This document shows positions 41,648-48,499 of a stretch of 64,000 nt of DNA, one piece after another (positions within the stretch are counted from its first letter, which is position 1; each line of letters begins with the position of its first letter). Position numbers and translations under genes: made by a program. Under the pieces are notes generated by a model. The model searched no databases. It worked only from the letters and a program-made list of their open reading frames with translations, and was not told where the DNA came from. Source of the DNA: Pinibacter soli (GTDB lineage: Bacteria; Bacteroidota; Bacteroidia; Chitinophagales; Chitinophagaceae); contig NZ_JASBRG010000007.1 of the NCBI RefSeq assembly GCF_029961145.1, positions 2,336,189 through 2,400,188 of the forward strand. The letters are read 5' to 3'.

Positions 41648-42595
41648 TTAGTTAGCTGACACGCCTAATTGTTCCAGTATTTTGTTGAACTCCTGTAAAG
41701 AATAGTATTCCAGCGTAATACTTCCATTACCTTTTTTGCTGTGATTCAGTTTTACACGGGTGCCAAAATGAGACGCTAAATTATCCTCTATTTTCTTATA
41801 TGTAGGTGGTAATGTTGATTTTGAAGCAACTTTAACAGCAGCGCCTCCTTCCTTGTAAGCGTTACGAACCAATTCCTCGGTTTGTCTTACGGAAAGACCT
41901 TTATTTTTAATTTCTCCGAAAATATATAGCTGCTTATCTACTGCATCAATGTTGATCAAGGCTCTTGCGTGGCCCATGCTGATCTCTCCGTTGCGAACGG
42001 CAACCTGCACATCTGGTGGCAATTTTAAAAGACGGATATAGTTTGAAACGGTACTTCTTTCTTTACCCATGCGTTCTGCAACTTCTTCCTGCGTATGGGA
42101 AAGCTCTTCCATCATGCGTTTATAGCTCAAACCAATTTCTATGGCATTGAGATCTTCGCGTTGCAAGTTCTCCAGCAGCGCAAGTTCCAGCAATTGCTGG
42201 TCGTTTGCCAGACGGATGTATGCAGGCAAATCTTTCAAACCTGCAATTTTAGAAGCGCGGTAACGGCGCTCACCAGAAATCAACCTGTACTTTCCAGTAG
42301 GTAATTTAGAAACAGTGATCGGCTGTATAATGTCGTGGATCCTGATAGAAGCCGCCAATTCATTCAGCGCTTTTTCATCAAAATCGTGACGTGGTTGTTT
42401 TGGGTTGGTTTCGATCTGCTCAATCGGAATACGTAAAATCCCAGTCGCCGCTTCCACTACATTATTCTTCAAATGCGTTCCGGCAGCTGTTTTCAGGTCA
42501 GCATCGATGCCCTGTAGCAACGAACGGATGCCTTTCCCTAATAATTCTTTATTACCTTTTGGATTGTTACCTGGTTGTTTTTTCTGGTCACTCAT
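41648..42595 (-). CDS. parB: Chromosome-partitioning protein ParB
   Basis: The protein has 315 residues. The N-terminal ParB/Spo0J domain has IPIEQIETNPKQPRHDFDE and the CTP-binding/arginine-rich box SGERRYRASKIAGL. The central helix-turn-helix region includes QREDLNAIEIGLSYKRMMEE, EVAERMGKERSTVSNYIRLL and ISMGHARALI, and a C-terminal dimerisation domain follows. It loads on parS and works with ParA in origin segregation. No parS site with the usual GTTTCACGTGAAAC symmetry is seen nearby. ATG start at 42595; parA lies 145 bases upstream. Confidence 0.95.
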   Translation of the reverse strand: MSDQKKQPGNNPKGNKELLGKGIRSLLQGIDADLKTAAGTHLKNNVVEAATGILRIPIEQIETNPKQPRHDFDEKALNELAASIRIHDIIQPITVSKLPTGKYRLISGERRYRASKIAGLKDLPAYIRLANDQQLLELALLENLQREDLNAIEIGLSYKRMMEELSHTQEEVAERMGKERSTVSNYIRLLKLPPDVQVAVRNGEISMGHARALINIDAVDKQLYIFGEIKNKGLSVRQTEELVRNAYKEGGAAVKVASKSTLPPTYKKIEDNLASHFGTRVKLNHSKKGNGSITLEYYSLQEFNKILEQLGVSAN

Positions 42596-42603
42596 TTTTT
42601 TAG

Positions 42604-42732
42604 AGTTGAAAATTGAAAGTTGAAAATTGAAAGTTGAAAGTTGCGGGGCTGCCAGGCTATCACAAATTCATTTATTGGCCTTACAACGCATCACTCAAAA
42701 CTTACAACTGATAACTCATAACTTATTACTTA
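42604..42732. repeat. Two different iterated-word arms between parA and parB
   Basis: GTTGAAAATTGAAAGTTGAA (42605-42624, continuing to about 42643) and ACTTACAACTGATAACTCAT (42700-42719, with flanks 42694-42732) belong to two different words. They do not pair with each other. This gap thus holds one half-element of each kind. Confidence 0.65.
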
Positions 42733-42740
42733 AATCTTAT

Positions 42741-43559
42741 TTATTCTTCTTCGTCGCCTGCCCCAATGATCCTTTCTTCCTGGGATATCTTGGTCATGTT
42801 GTTTTTCTGCAAAATTTCCTTAGCAAGGTTGAGGTAGTTAACCGATCCTTTGCTGAAGGCATCATACAAAATAGAAGGCTTGCCCACACTTGGCGCTTCG
42901 CTTAATTTGGAATTACGGTGAATGATCGTGCTGAAAACAAGATCATCGAAGTGACGGCGCACTTCACTTACCACCTGGTTGCATAAACGTAAACGGCCAT
43001 CGTACATCGTCATTAATATACCCTCAATCTGCAGGTCCGGATTCAAGCGGTTTTGCACGATCTTGATTGTATTTAATAATTTGCCCAAACCTTCAAGGGC
43101 GAAAAATTCTGTTTGAACGGGAACCGCCACGGAATCCGCAGCCGTCAAAGCATTTACAGTAATAAGACCAAGGGATGGCGAGCAGTCGATGATAATAAAA
43201 TCATATTCTGATTTTACCGGCTCCAATATGGCTTTCAATACACTTTCCCTGTTAGGATAGTTGATCATTTCTATCTCAGCACCAACAAGGTCAATGTGAG
43301 AAGGAATTACATCCAGATTAGGAATTTCAGTTTTCAGGATTACGTCCCGCGCAGGTGTTTCGTTAACCATGCAATCGTAGAGTCCCTGCGTAATATTATG
43401 CAGGTCGAATCCAACACCGGTGGTACTATTAGCCTGCGGATCTGCATCCACCAGCAAAGTCTTGAACTCGAGCACCGCAAAACTTGCTGCAAGGTTAATA
43501 GCAGTAGTTGTTTTTCCTACCCCACCTTTTTGATTCGCTACACCAATTATTCTTGCCAT
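42741..43559 (-). CDS. parA: Chromosome-partitioning ATPase ParA/Soj
   Basis: The protein has 272 residues. The deviant Walker A motif is ANQKGGVGKTTTAINLA at residues 7-23, Walker A' is LVDADPQANST, and the B region is DFIIIDCSPSLGLITVNAL. It is a Soj-type chromosomal ParA, without the N-terminal HTH of plasmid ParAs. It forms ATP-dependent dimers on DNA and is reset by ParB. It is the first gene of the parA-parB-DUF5683-dapB order. A 22-base palindrome lies 30 bases upstream of the start. Confidence 0.95.
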   Translation of the reverse strand: MARIIGVANQKGGVGKTTTAINLAASFAVLEFKTLLVDADPQANSTTGVGFDLHNITQGLYDCMVNETPARDVILKTEIPNLDVIPSHIDLVGAEIEMINYPNRESVLKAILEPVKSEYDFIIIDCSPSLGLITVNALTAADSVAVPVQTEFFALEGLGKLLNTIKIVQNRLNPDLQIEGILMTMYDGRLRLCNQVVSEVRRHFDDLVFSTIIHRNSKLSEAPSVGKPSILYDAFSKGSVNYLNLAKEILQKNNMTKISQEERIIGAGDEEE

Positions 43560-43588
43560 ATTTACTTATTACTTAATTACTTTCTACG

Positions 43589-43610
43589 GAGCCAGATAAT
43601 TATCTGGCTC
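43589..43610. repeat. Perfect 22-base palindrome upstream of parA
   Basis: GAGCCAGATAA (43589-43599) is followed directly by its exact inverse TTATCTGGCTC (43600-43610). With flanks it reads CTACG...CTATG, similar to the GTAG/CTAC ends of family A, so it is more likely a repeat unit than a parS site. Confidence 0.75.
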
Positions 43611-43806
43611 TATGTGCGTTTCCCTGTTCCGGGCCGCAAATGTAAAATATTATATTCCTTCCGCAATTTGAAATTAAAATTTCAAATTAAAAACTTGCGT
43701 AAGGATTTAAAAACCAGATTTTTAGAATTCAACAACAACTATCGTGAATTGGGTTGCTCAACTTCGAAGACACCGCATTGACGATTCACCATTCTCATTT
43801 CACGAT

Positions 43807-44487
43807 TTACACGTCAATCGTTTCCCCAATACCAGGCAACAGCAGTGTTTTTCCCGCTTCTTTAAACAACTGTAATGTTTTTTCCCTGTCTATTTTGATA
43901 AATCCGAACGTATCATAGTGCATGCCTATCACTTTATCACATTTTAACATATTTGAAGCTTCCACAGCATCCGTGGCATCCATAGTAAAGTTGTCACCAA
44001 TAGGTAAGAATGCAAATTTTAATTTTCCCCAACGTGGAATAAGCTGCATATCAAGTGTTAAAGCTGTGTCACCAGCGTAGTAAAAGTCCCCTTCTTCACT
44101 GGTGATCACAAAACCCAGAGGATTTCCACCATATGAGCCATCGGGCAAACCGCTCGAATGGTGAGCCACTACACATTTCACCGTGAACTCGCCAAAGTTC
44201 CATTTACCTCCGGTGTTCATCGGATGCGTGTTTTCAACACCCTGCTTATTTAGCCATTCGTGGATTTCGTAGGCTGCAATAACTTTCGCCCCTGTTCTTT
44301 TAGCAATTCCAACAGTGTCTGCAATATGATCTCCGTGACCATGAGACTGCAAAATATAATCTGCCTTTATGCTGTTTACATCTATTTTTTTCGCCAGCTC
44401 ATTGTGTGTAATGAATGGATCAAATAAAAGGTGTTTCCCTTTAATTTCTACTGAAAAGCAACTATGTCCGTAATATGTTATTTGCAT
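43807..44487 (-). CDS. Metal-dependent hydrolase of the MBL fold (UPF0173 type)
   Basis: The protein has 226 residues, the family's normal length. The metallo-beta-lactamase motif is SHGHGDHIADT near residue 49, followed by VVAHHSSGLPDGSYGGNPLG near 110-130 and the distal HYDTFGFI. All metal ligands seem present. UPF0173 members are UlaG-related and hydrolyse unknown, probably small, substrates. It begins MQITYYGHSCFSVEIKGKHL without a signal peptide, so it is cytoplasmic. It lies between parA and a divergent flavin reductase, with an iterated-word inverted repeat upstream. Confidence 0.9.
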   Translation of the reverse strand: MQITYYGHSCFSVEIKGKHLLFDPFITHNELAKKIDVNSIKADYILQSHGHGDHIADTVGIAKRTGAKVIAAYEIHEWLNKQGVENTHPMNTGGKWNFGEFTVKCVVAHHSSGLPDGSYGGNPLGFVITSEEGDFYYAGDTALTLDMQLIPRWGKLKFAFLPIGDNFTMDATDAVEASNMLKCDKVIGMHYDTFGFIKIDREKTLQLFKEAGKTLLLPGIGETIDV

Positions 44488-44539
44488 AATTCTATGTTTA
44501 AGAAGCCATGTTTTTGCAGGCTGACAAAAATAGGAATTA

Positions 44540-44638
44540 TAGTTGTTGGTTGATAGTTGTTAGTTGTTGGTGTTCAATTTTAACTAGCCTTCATTAAAGC
44601 CTGATAACTAACAACAATCAACTAACAACTAATAACCT
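44540..44638. repeat. Iterated-word inverted repeat (family B): GTTGTTAG word
   Basis: Left arm AGTTGTTGGTTGATAGTTGT (44541-44560, to 44574) and right arm at about 44603-44638 (GATAACTAACAACAATCAAC and onward) face each other across about 30 bases, between the divergent MBL hydrolase and flavin reductase genes. Confidence 0.75.
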
Positions 44639-44667
44639 ATCTTTATAATTAAATTTTCTTTTTCTAC

Positions 44668-45168
44668 ATGTATACCATTATATCCGGTACCAACAGAGCG
44701 GATAGTAACACGATAAAGATTGCACGTCAGTACGATTATTTCCTGCGCCAAAAAGGGATTGAACCAAACTTTTTATCGCTGGAAAATATGGACGTAAATC
44801 ACAGAAGTCCGGCGATGATCCAATTGGAGAAAACTATTTTGATCCCAGCGAAGAAATTTATTTTCATAGCCCCGGAATACAACGGCAGCATTCCCGGCGT
44901 TTTGAAATCATTAATCGATATTTCCGACATTAAGAATGTGTGGTGGGGGAAAAAAGCGCTGCTAGCGGGCGTATCGACTGGCCGCGCCGGAAACTTACGT
45001 GGTATGGAACACTTTACCGGTATTCTGCATTATGTAAAAGTGATCGTTCATCCTAACAAACTACCTATTTCCATTGTAGACAGATTATTGGATGCAGAGG
45101 GGAAAATTACTGATCCGGCTACGGTCAAGGTTATTAATCAGCAGCTGGACGAGTTTATAGAGTTTTAG
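44668..45168 (+). CDS. NADPH-dependent FMN reductase family protein
   Basis: The protein has 166 residues with a flavodoxin-like fold: the phosphate loop IISGTNRADSNTIKIA at the N-terminus, FIAPEYNGSIPGVLKSLID near residues 70-88, and KKALLAGVSTGRAGNLRGME. This matches SsuE/chromate-reductase-like NAD(P)H:FMN oxidoreductases, which pass electrons to quinones, azo dyes or free flavin. The physiological substrate is unknown. It is 36 bases longer at the 5' gap from the iterated-word repeat, with no clear -7 element (TATCTTTA at 44639-44646 is one base off). Confidence 0.88.
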   Translation: MYTIISGTNRADSNTIKIARQYDYFLRQKGIEPNFLSLENMDVNHRSPAMIQLEKTILIPAKKFIFIAPEYNGSIPGVLKSLIDISDIKNVWWGKKALLAGVSTGRAGNLRGMEHFTGILHYVKVIVHPNKLPISIVDRLLDAEGKITDPATVKVINQQLDEFIEF

Positions 45169-45169
45169 A

Positions 45170-45352
45170 TAATTCAAAAATCAAAAGTAAAAACAGTCGC
45201 GCACGGTTTTTACTTTTGGGCGAATGCGATTCGCCCCTACAACTTTCACCTTCTTAAAATATTATTCGATCTCAATCGTCTATCGAATAAATTAAAAGTA
45301 AAAATTCAAAGGTTTGTGGCGATTTTGACTTTTTACTTTTACCTTTTTACTT
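45170..45352. repeat. Nested repeats: AAAAGTA-word arms around a GGGCGAAT palindrome
   Basis: Left arm at about 45170-45195 and right arm at about 45290-45352 (TTTTGACTTTTTACTTTTAC) are inverted iterated-word copies. Between them a perfect family A palindrome GGGCGAATGCGATTCGCCC (45218-45236) ends in CTAC. It nests two repeat families in a single gap. Confidence 0.7.
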
Positions 45353-45365
45353 ATAAATTATCTCT

Positions 45366-46613
45366 ATGCGCAATTCCGGCTTTGCCTGGATCTTATTGGC
45401 AATTATCGTAGTTATTGATATTTACGTTTTTCAAGCTTTAAAAACTGTTACCCAAAACTCCGCCAATCGTACGCGGATCATTTTATTTTCCATTTATTGG
45501 TTTTTATCCGCCTGCACCTTCCTTTTTATTTTGCTGATGCCGTATCTGAATACAGAAAACTGGCCCAAGTCATTGCGCAGTTATACGTTTGCAATATTGA
45601 TCGGCTTGTTTTTTTCTAAAGTGGTTGGTTCCATCTTTTTCCTCGTAGATGACGTGAGGAGATTGATGATGTGGAGCATCGGAAAACTGTTCAGTAGTCC
45701 GACAGTTGCTATCACAACAGGCGACGAAGGCATTACACGATCTGTGTTTATAAGCTGGCTCGGGCTTGCCGCCAGCGGCACTTTGTTTGGTTCGTTGGTA
45801 TATGGCTTCCGCAACAAGTATCACTATCATGTAAACAGGATCAAACTTTCCTACACGAATTTGCCTGTATCTTTTAAAGGTTTGAAAGTGGTACAGATCA
45901 GCGATATTCATTCGGGTAGTTTTAATGATAAAGCCGCGGTGGAAAGAGGCGTTGAAAAAATAATGCACGAAAAACCGGATCTTATCTTATTCACCGGTGA
46001 TCTTGTTAATGATCGTGCGACAGAGATGAAAAACTACATGGATGTTTTTGGCAAATTAAAAGCTCCAATGGGTGTGTTTTCTACGCTTGGCAATCATGAT
46101 TACGGCGATTACGTGGCATGGGACAGTCCGGAAGCAAAAAGACAAAACCTCGAAAACCTGAAAGTGGTTCATGCCAACCTTGGCTGGCGTTTGCTAATGA
46201 ACGAGCACGTGGCACTTGAAAGAGGCGGCGAACAAATCGCTTTAATAGGTATTGAAAACTGGAGTGCCAAAGGACGTTTCCCTAAATATGGTAAAATGAG
46301 TGAAGCTTATGCGGGTACAGAAAAATATCCTTTCAAAATATTGATGAGTCATGACCCGAGCCATTGGGACGCAGAAGTAATTCCCAAATACAGCGACATC
46401 GATCTTATGTTGAGCGGACATACACACGGCATGCAGTTCGGTGTGGAATTGCCCGGTTTTAAATGGAGTCCTGTTCAGTACATGTACAAGCAATGGGCGG
46501 GTTTGTATGAAACAGAAAAGCAAAAATTATATGTGAACAGAGGCTATGGGTTTATCGGCTATCCCGGTCGTGTTGGAATATTGCCTGAGATCACAGTGAT
46601 AGAGTTCGTGTAG
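45366..46613 (+). CDS. Membrane metallophosphoesterase (YkuE-like)
   Basis: The protein has 415 residues. Four hydrophobic helices fill about residues 1-150, with a charged loop before the last. The calcineurin-like domain follows with the metal motifs QISDIHSGSF, LFTGDLVNDR, TLGNHDYGD, LMSHDPSHWD and LSGHTHGMQFG. All ligands are present. Family members remove phosphate or pyrophosphate from lipid or nucleotide substrates at the membrane; the real substrate is unknown. The stop TAG at 46611-46613 directly precedes a long palindrome. Confidence 0.9.
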   Translation: MRNSGFAWILLAIIVVIDIYVFQALKTVTQNSANRTRIILFSIYWFLSACTFLFILLMPYLNTENWPKSLRSYTFAILIGLFFSKVVGSIFFLVDDVRRLMMWSIGKLFSSPTVAITTGDEGITRSVFISWLGLAASGTLFGSLVYGFRNKYHYHVNRIKLSYTNLPVSFKGLKVVQISDIHSGSFNDKAAVERGVEKIMHEKPDLILFTGDLVNDRATEMKNYMDVFGKLKAPMGVFSTLGNHDYGDYVAWDSPEAKRQNLENLKVVHANLGWRLLMNEHVALERGGEQIALIGIENWSAKGRFPKYGKMSEAYAGTEKYPFKILMSHDPSHWDAEVIPKYSDIDLMLSGHTHGMQFGVELPGFKWSPVQYMYKQWAGLYETEKQKLYVNRGYGFIGYPGRVGILPEITVIEFV

Positions 46614-46616
46614 AGA

Positions 46617-46777
46617 GATTTTGGCGCGGAGATGACGCTGATTTAACTGATTGGCACTGATTTTTTTCTTTATACAAGACAGCAAAACTAACTGGTCTTA
46701 CTGTCTTGTATAAAGAAAATCGCTCACGCAAGATCAGCATAAATCAGTTAAATCAGCGTCATCTGCATGCCAAAATC
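46617..46777. repeat. 161-base imperfect palindrome filling a convergent intergenic gap (family C)
   Basis: The arms GATTTTGGC (46617-46625) and GCCAAAATC (46769-46777) form the ends. AGATGACGCTGATTTAACTG near 46630-46649 pairs with its inverse near 46744-46764. The centre is a perfect 18-base-pair stem TTTCTTTATACAAGACAG (46665-46682) with 46701-46718. It occupies the whole space between the metallophosphoesterase stop and the toxin-gene stop. As RNA it would form one very long hairpin, usable as a bidirectional terminator. Confidence 0.85.
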
Positions 46778-47107
46778 TTATTCTGGAAGATATTTTAGTA
46801 GTTCAGTTAGCTCTTTATCGGTTAAACTATCTTGTTCAGATTTGTCGTAAATGGCAATTAAATAAACAGTATTATCGGTTATAATGAAATTTGTAATAAT
46901 TCTTGCTCCGCCACTTTTACCTTTGCCTTTTGAAGAAATGGCGATTCTGATCTTGAAACAGCTTTTACCTATAGCTATCCCGTGTTCGGGATTTTCCTTA
47001 AGCTCTTGAATCAACGTGTATAATTCCTTTTTTAAGGAACTATATTTCTTTACGAGTCTCTTTGCCTGTTTTTCAAAAACAGTAGTTGTTTTGACTTTAT
47101 AACTCAT
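46778..47107 (-). CDS. RelE/ParE-type toxin
   Basis: The protein has 109 residues beginning MSYKVKTTTVFEKQAKRLVK, with KELYTLIQELKENPEHGIAI and the basic core KSCFKIRIAISSKGKGKSGG followed by ARIITNFIITDNTVYLIAIYDKSE. This matches the RelE/ParE fold (a small mRNA interferase or gyrase toxin). Whether it is a ribonuclease or a gyrase inhibitor cannot be read from the sequence. The gene overlaps the upstream antitoxin gene by 11 bases, as in true pairs. The stop is adjacent to the long palindrome at 46617-46777. Confidence 0.8.
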   Translation of the reverse strand: MSYKVKTTTVFEKQAKRLVKKYSSLKKELYTLIQELKENPEHGIAIGKSCFKIRIAISSKGKGKSGGARIITNFIITDNTVYLIAIYDKSEQDSLTDKELTELLKYLPE

Positions 47108-47303
47108 TCAAAAAATCGTCGGCGTTACGAGCCTTCTTTTTGCCAGCTCTAACTAATTTCATTTCTTCTACCGCATCCCTTAGTTCTCCCATTAGCAATG
47201 CTTTGGCATCGGTTAGGGGTTTTGCTTTTACGTAAGAAATACTTTTCAAAACATCCATCAAAGATGCAGCTTTGTTATCTGGAATATCTAATAGCACTTT
47301 CAT
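47097..47303 (-). CDS. Antitoxin of the RelE/ParE pair
   Basis: About 68 residues from the ATG at 47303 (MKVLLDIPDNKAASLMDVLK); a GTG at 47309 is an alternative start. The N-terminal strand-helix motif and the charged C-terminus (RAGKKKARNADDFLNEL) fit a small DNA-binding, toxin-wrapping antitoxin. It comes first and overlaps the toxin gene by 11 bases, which keeps antitoxin translation ahead. No palindromic operator is obvious in the 5' region, but I did not find a strong promoter either. Confidence 0.75.
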   Translation of the reverse strand: MKVLLDIPDNKAASLMDVLKSISYVKAKPLTDAKALLMGELRDAVEEMKLVRAGKKKARNADDFLNEL

Positions 47304-47562
47304 GGTCACAATTTTACAAGCCTAAATTTATTACATCTTTTCATACGGATAGGATAAAATTAAAAGGCATCGCTATTTGCTCTGTTCAAACTAAGTATCA
47401 ATGCACGATTTGCTAATCACAAAAGTCACAAAAGCGTTCCTTCGCAAAATACACCCTACATCCTACCTTGGCGAACCTTTCGCTTCCTAATATGTTGTAC
47501 TGTCACAGTGAGGCTTTGTAGTGGTATAATCTTTGCCTCCATATCGTAAACAATACAACCAA

Positions 47563-48153
47563 ATGCAAACTAAAATAACCTTTATCCTGCTGGCATGTAT
47601 ACTTACCTTATTATCTTTTTCTACGCATGCGCAGGGATTTCAGTTTGGCATCAAAGCGGGCGCCAACATCACCAAGGTGACAGGCGAATCTTTTAAAGAC
47701 GAATTCAATTATGGTTATCAGGCTGGTTTGTTCGGCATTATCAATTTCTCCCAAAAATGGGGCATTCAGCCAGAACTTCTCTTTAATCAATACGGTGCAA
47801 AAGTGGCCAATCAGCCGAGCGATGTTTACGATCCAAACAATTTTAAAGATGTAAAGCTTAACTATCTTTCTGTACCTGTGCTAATCAATTACAACGTTGT
47901 AAAACCACTCACTTTACAAGGCGGTTTGCAGGCCGGTATTTTGACAAACAAAAATGAGCATCTTACTCAAACCATCGAGAATGCTTTTAAGGGAGGAGAT
48001 CTGAGTCTTTTATTGGGCCTTCAACTTAACATTGCTACTTTCAAAGTAACAGGCAGATGGTATACCGGTTTGAACAATATCAATAATACTTCAAAACCTG
48101 AGGAATGGAAGAATACAGGATTCCAGGTGAGCCTTGGATGGCGTTTTTTGTAG
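47563..48153 (+). CDS. PorT-like outer-membrane beta-barrel protein
   Basis: About 196 residues from the ATG at 47563 (MQTKITFILLACILTLLSFS), giving a signal peptide ending before QGFQFG. The mature part alternates hydrophobic strands (FQFGIKAGANITKV, YGYQAGLFGIINFSQKWGIQ, LSVPVLINYNVVKPLTLQGG) and ends in GFQVSLGWRFL, the C-terminal aromatic of outer-membrane barrels. This is the PorT/OMP_b-brl family. The function of most copies is unknown. A related gene lies at 58213-58845. A terminator hairpin follows. Confidence 0.85.
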   Translation: MQTKITFILLACILTLLSFSTHAQGFQFGIKAGANITKVTGESFKDEFNYGYQAGLFGIINFSQKWGIQPELLFNQYGAKVANQPSDVYDPNNFKDVKLNYLSVPVLINYNVVKPLTLQGGLQAGILTNKNEHLTQTIENAFKGGDLSLLLGLQLNIATFKVTGRWYTGLNNINNTSKPEEWKNTGFQVSLGWRFL

Positions 48154-48499
48154 TCGAAAGAAAAAGTAAGAATAAAAATGCCTGAAGGTCATTTTCCGTA
48201 ACCGGATAATGACCTTTTCAATTATTACGTGAACATACATTCAGCAAAATCTGTTACAACGTTTTGATTTTTACTTTTTTCTTTTTAATTTCTTATTTAT
48301 TTCAATTTCCTGACGTTTTTTCTCATTTTTCTTCGTGGCATCATAGTTGACAATTTAGGAGTGATCCAAAAATTAGTTTTTTTAAGAAAGGCGATGTTAT
48401 TTTGTCACCTTTTTAAAAATATTGACGCCTAATTCGTATTTGGGTCACTACGGCTGATTATGCACCCATAACAGCTGATTACTAATGAATTAATATATA
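48154..48499. other. Gap of 346 bases before lon, with a terminator
   Basis: Begins with an imperfect hairpin AAGGTCATT (48185-48193) and AATGACCTT (48208-48216) that ends the PorT-like gene. The rest, 48220-48499, is A/T-rich and holds the lon 5' leader. I find no consensus -7 element and no clear heat-shock-type site. No coding frame is seen. Confidence 0.5.
48185..48218 (+). terminator. Terminator of the PorT-like gene
   Basis: A nine-base-pair stem with a 14-base loop followed by a TTTT run, starting 31 bases after the stop codon at 48153. Confidence 0.65.

Noticed and set aside
43560-43806. parS site upstream of parA
   Set aside because: The 22-base palindrome GAGCCAGATAA/TTATCTGGCTC does not resemble the parS symmetry TTCACGTGAA, and it fits the family A repeat style instead.
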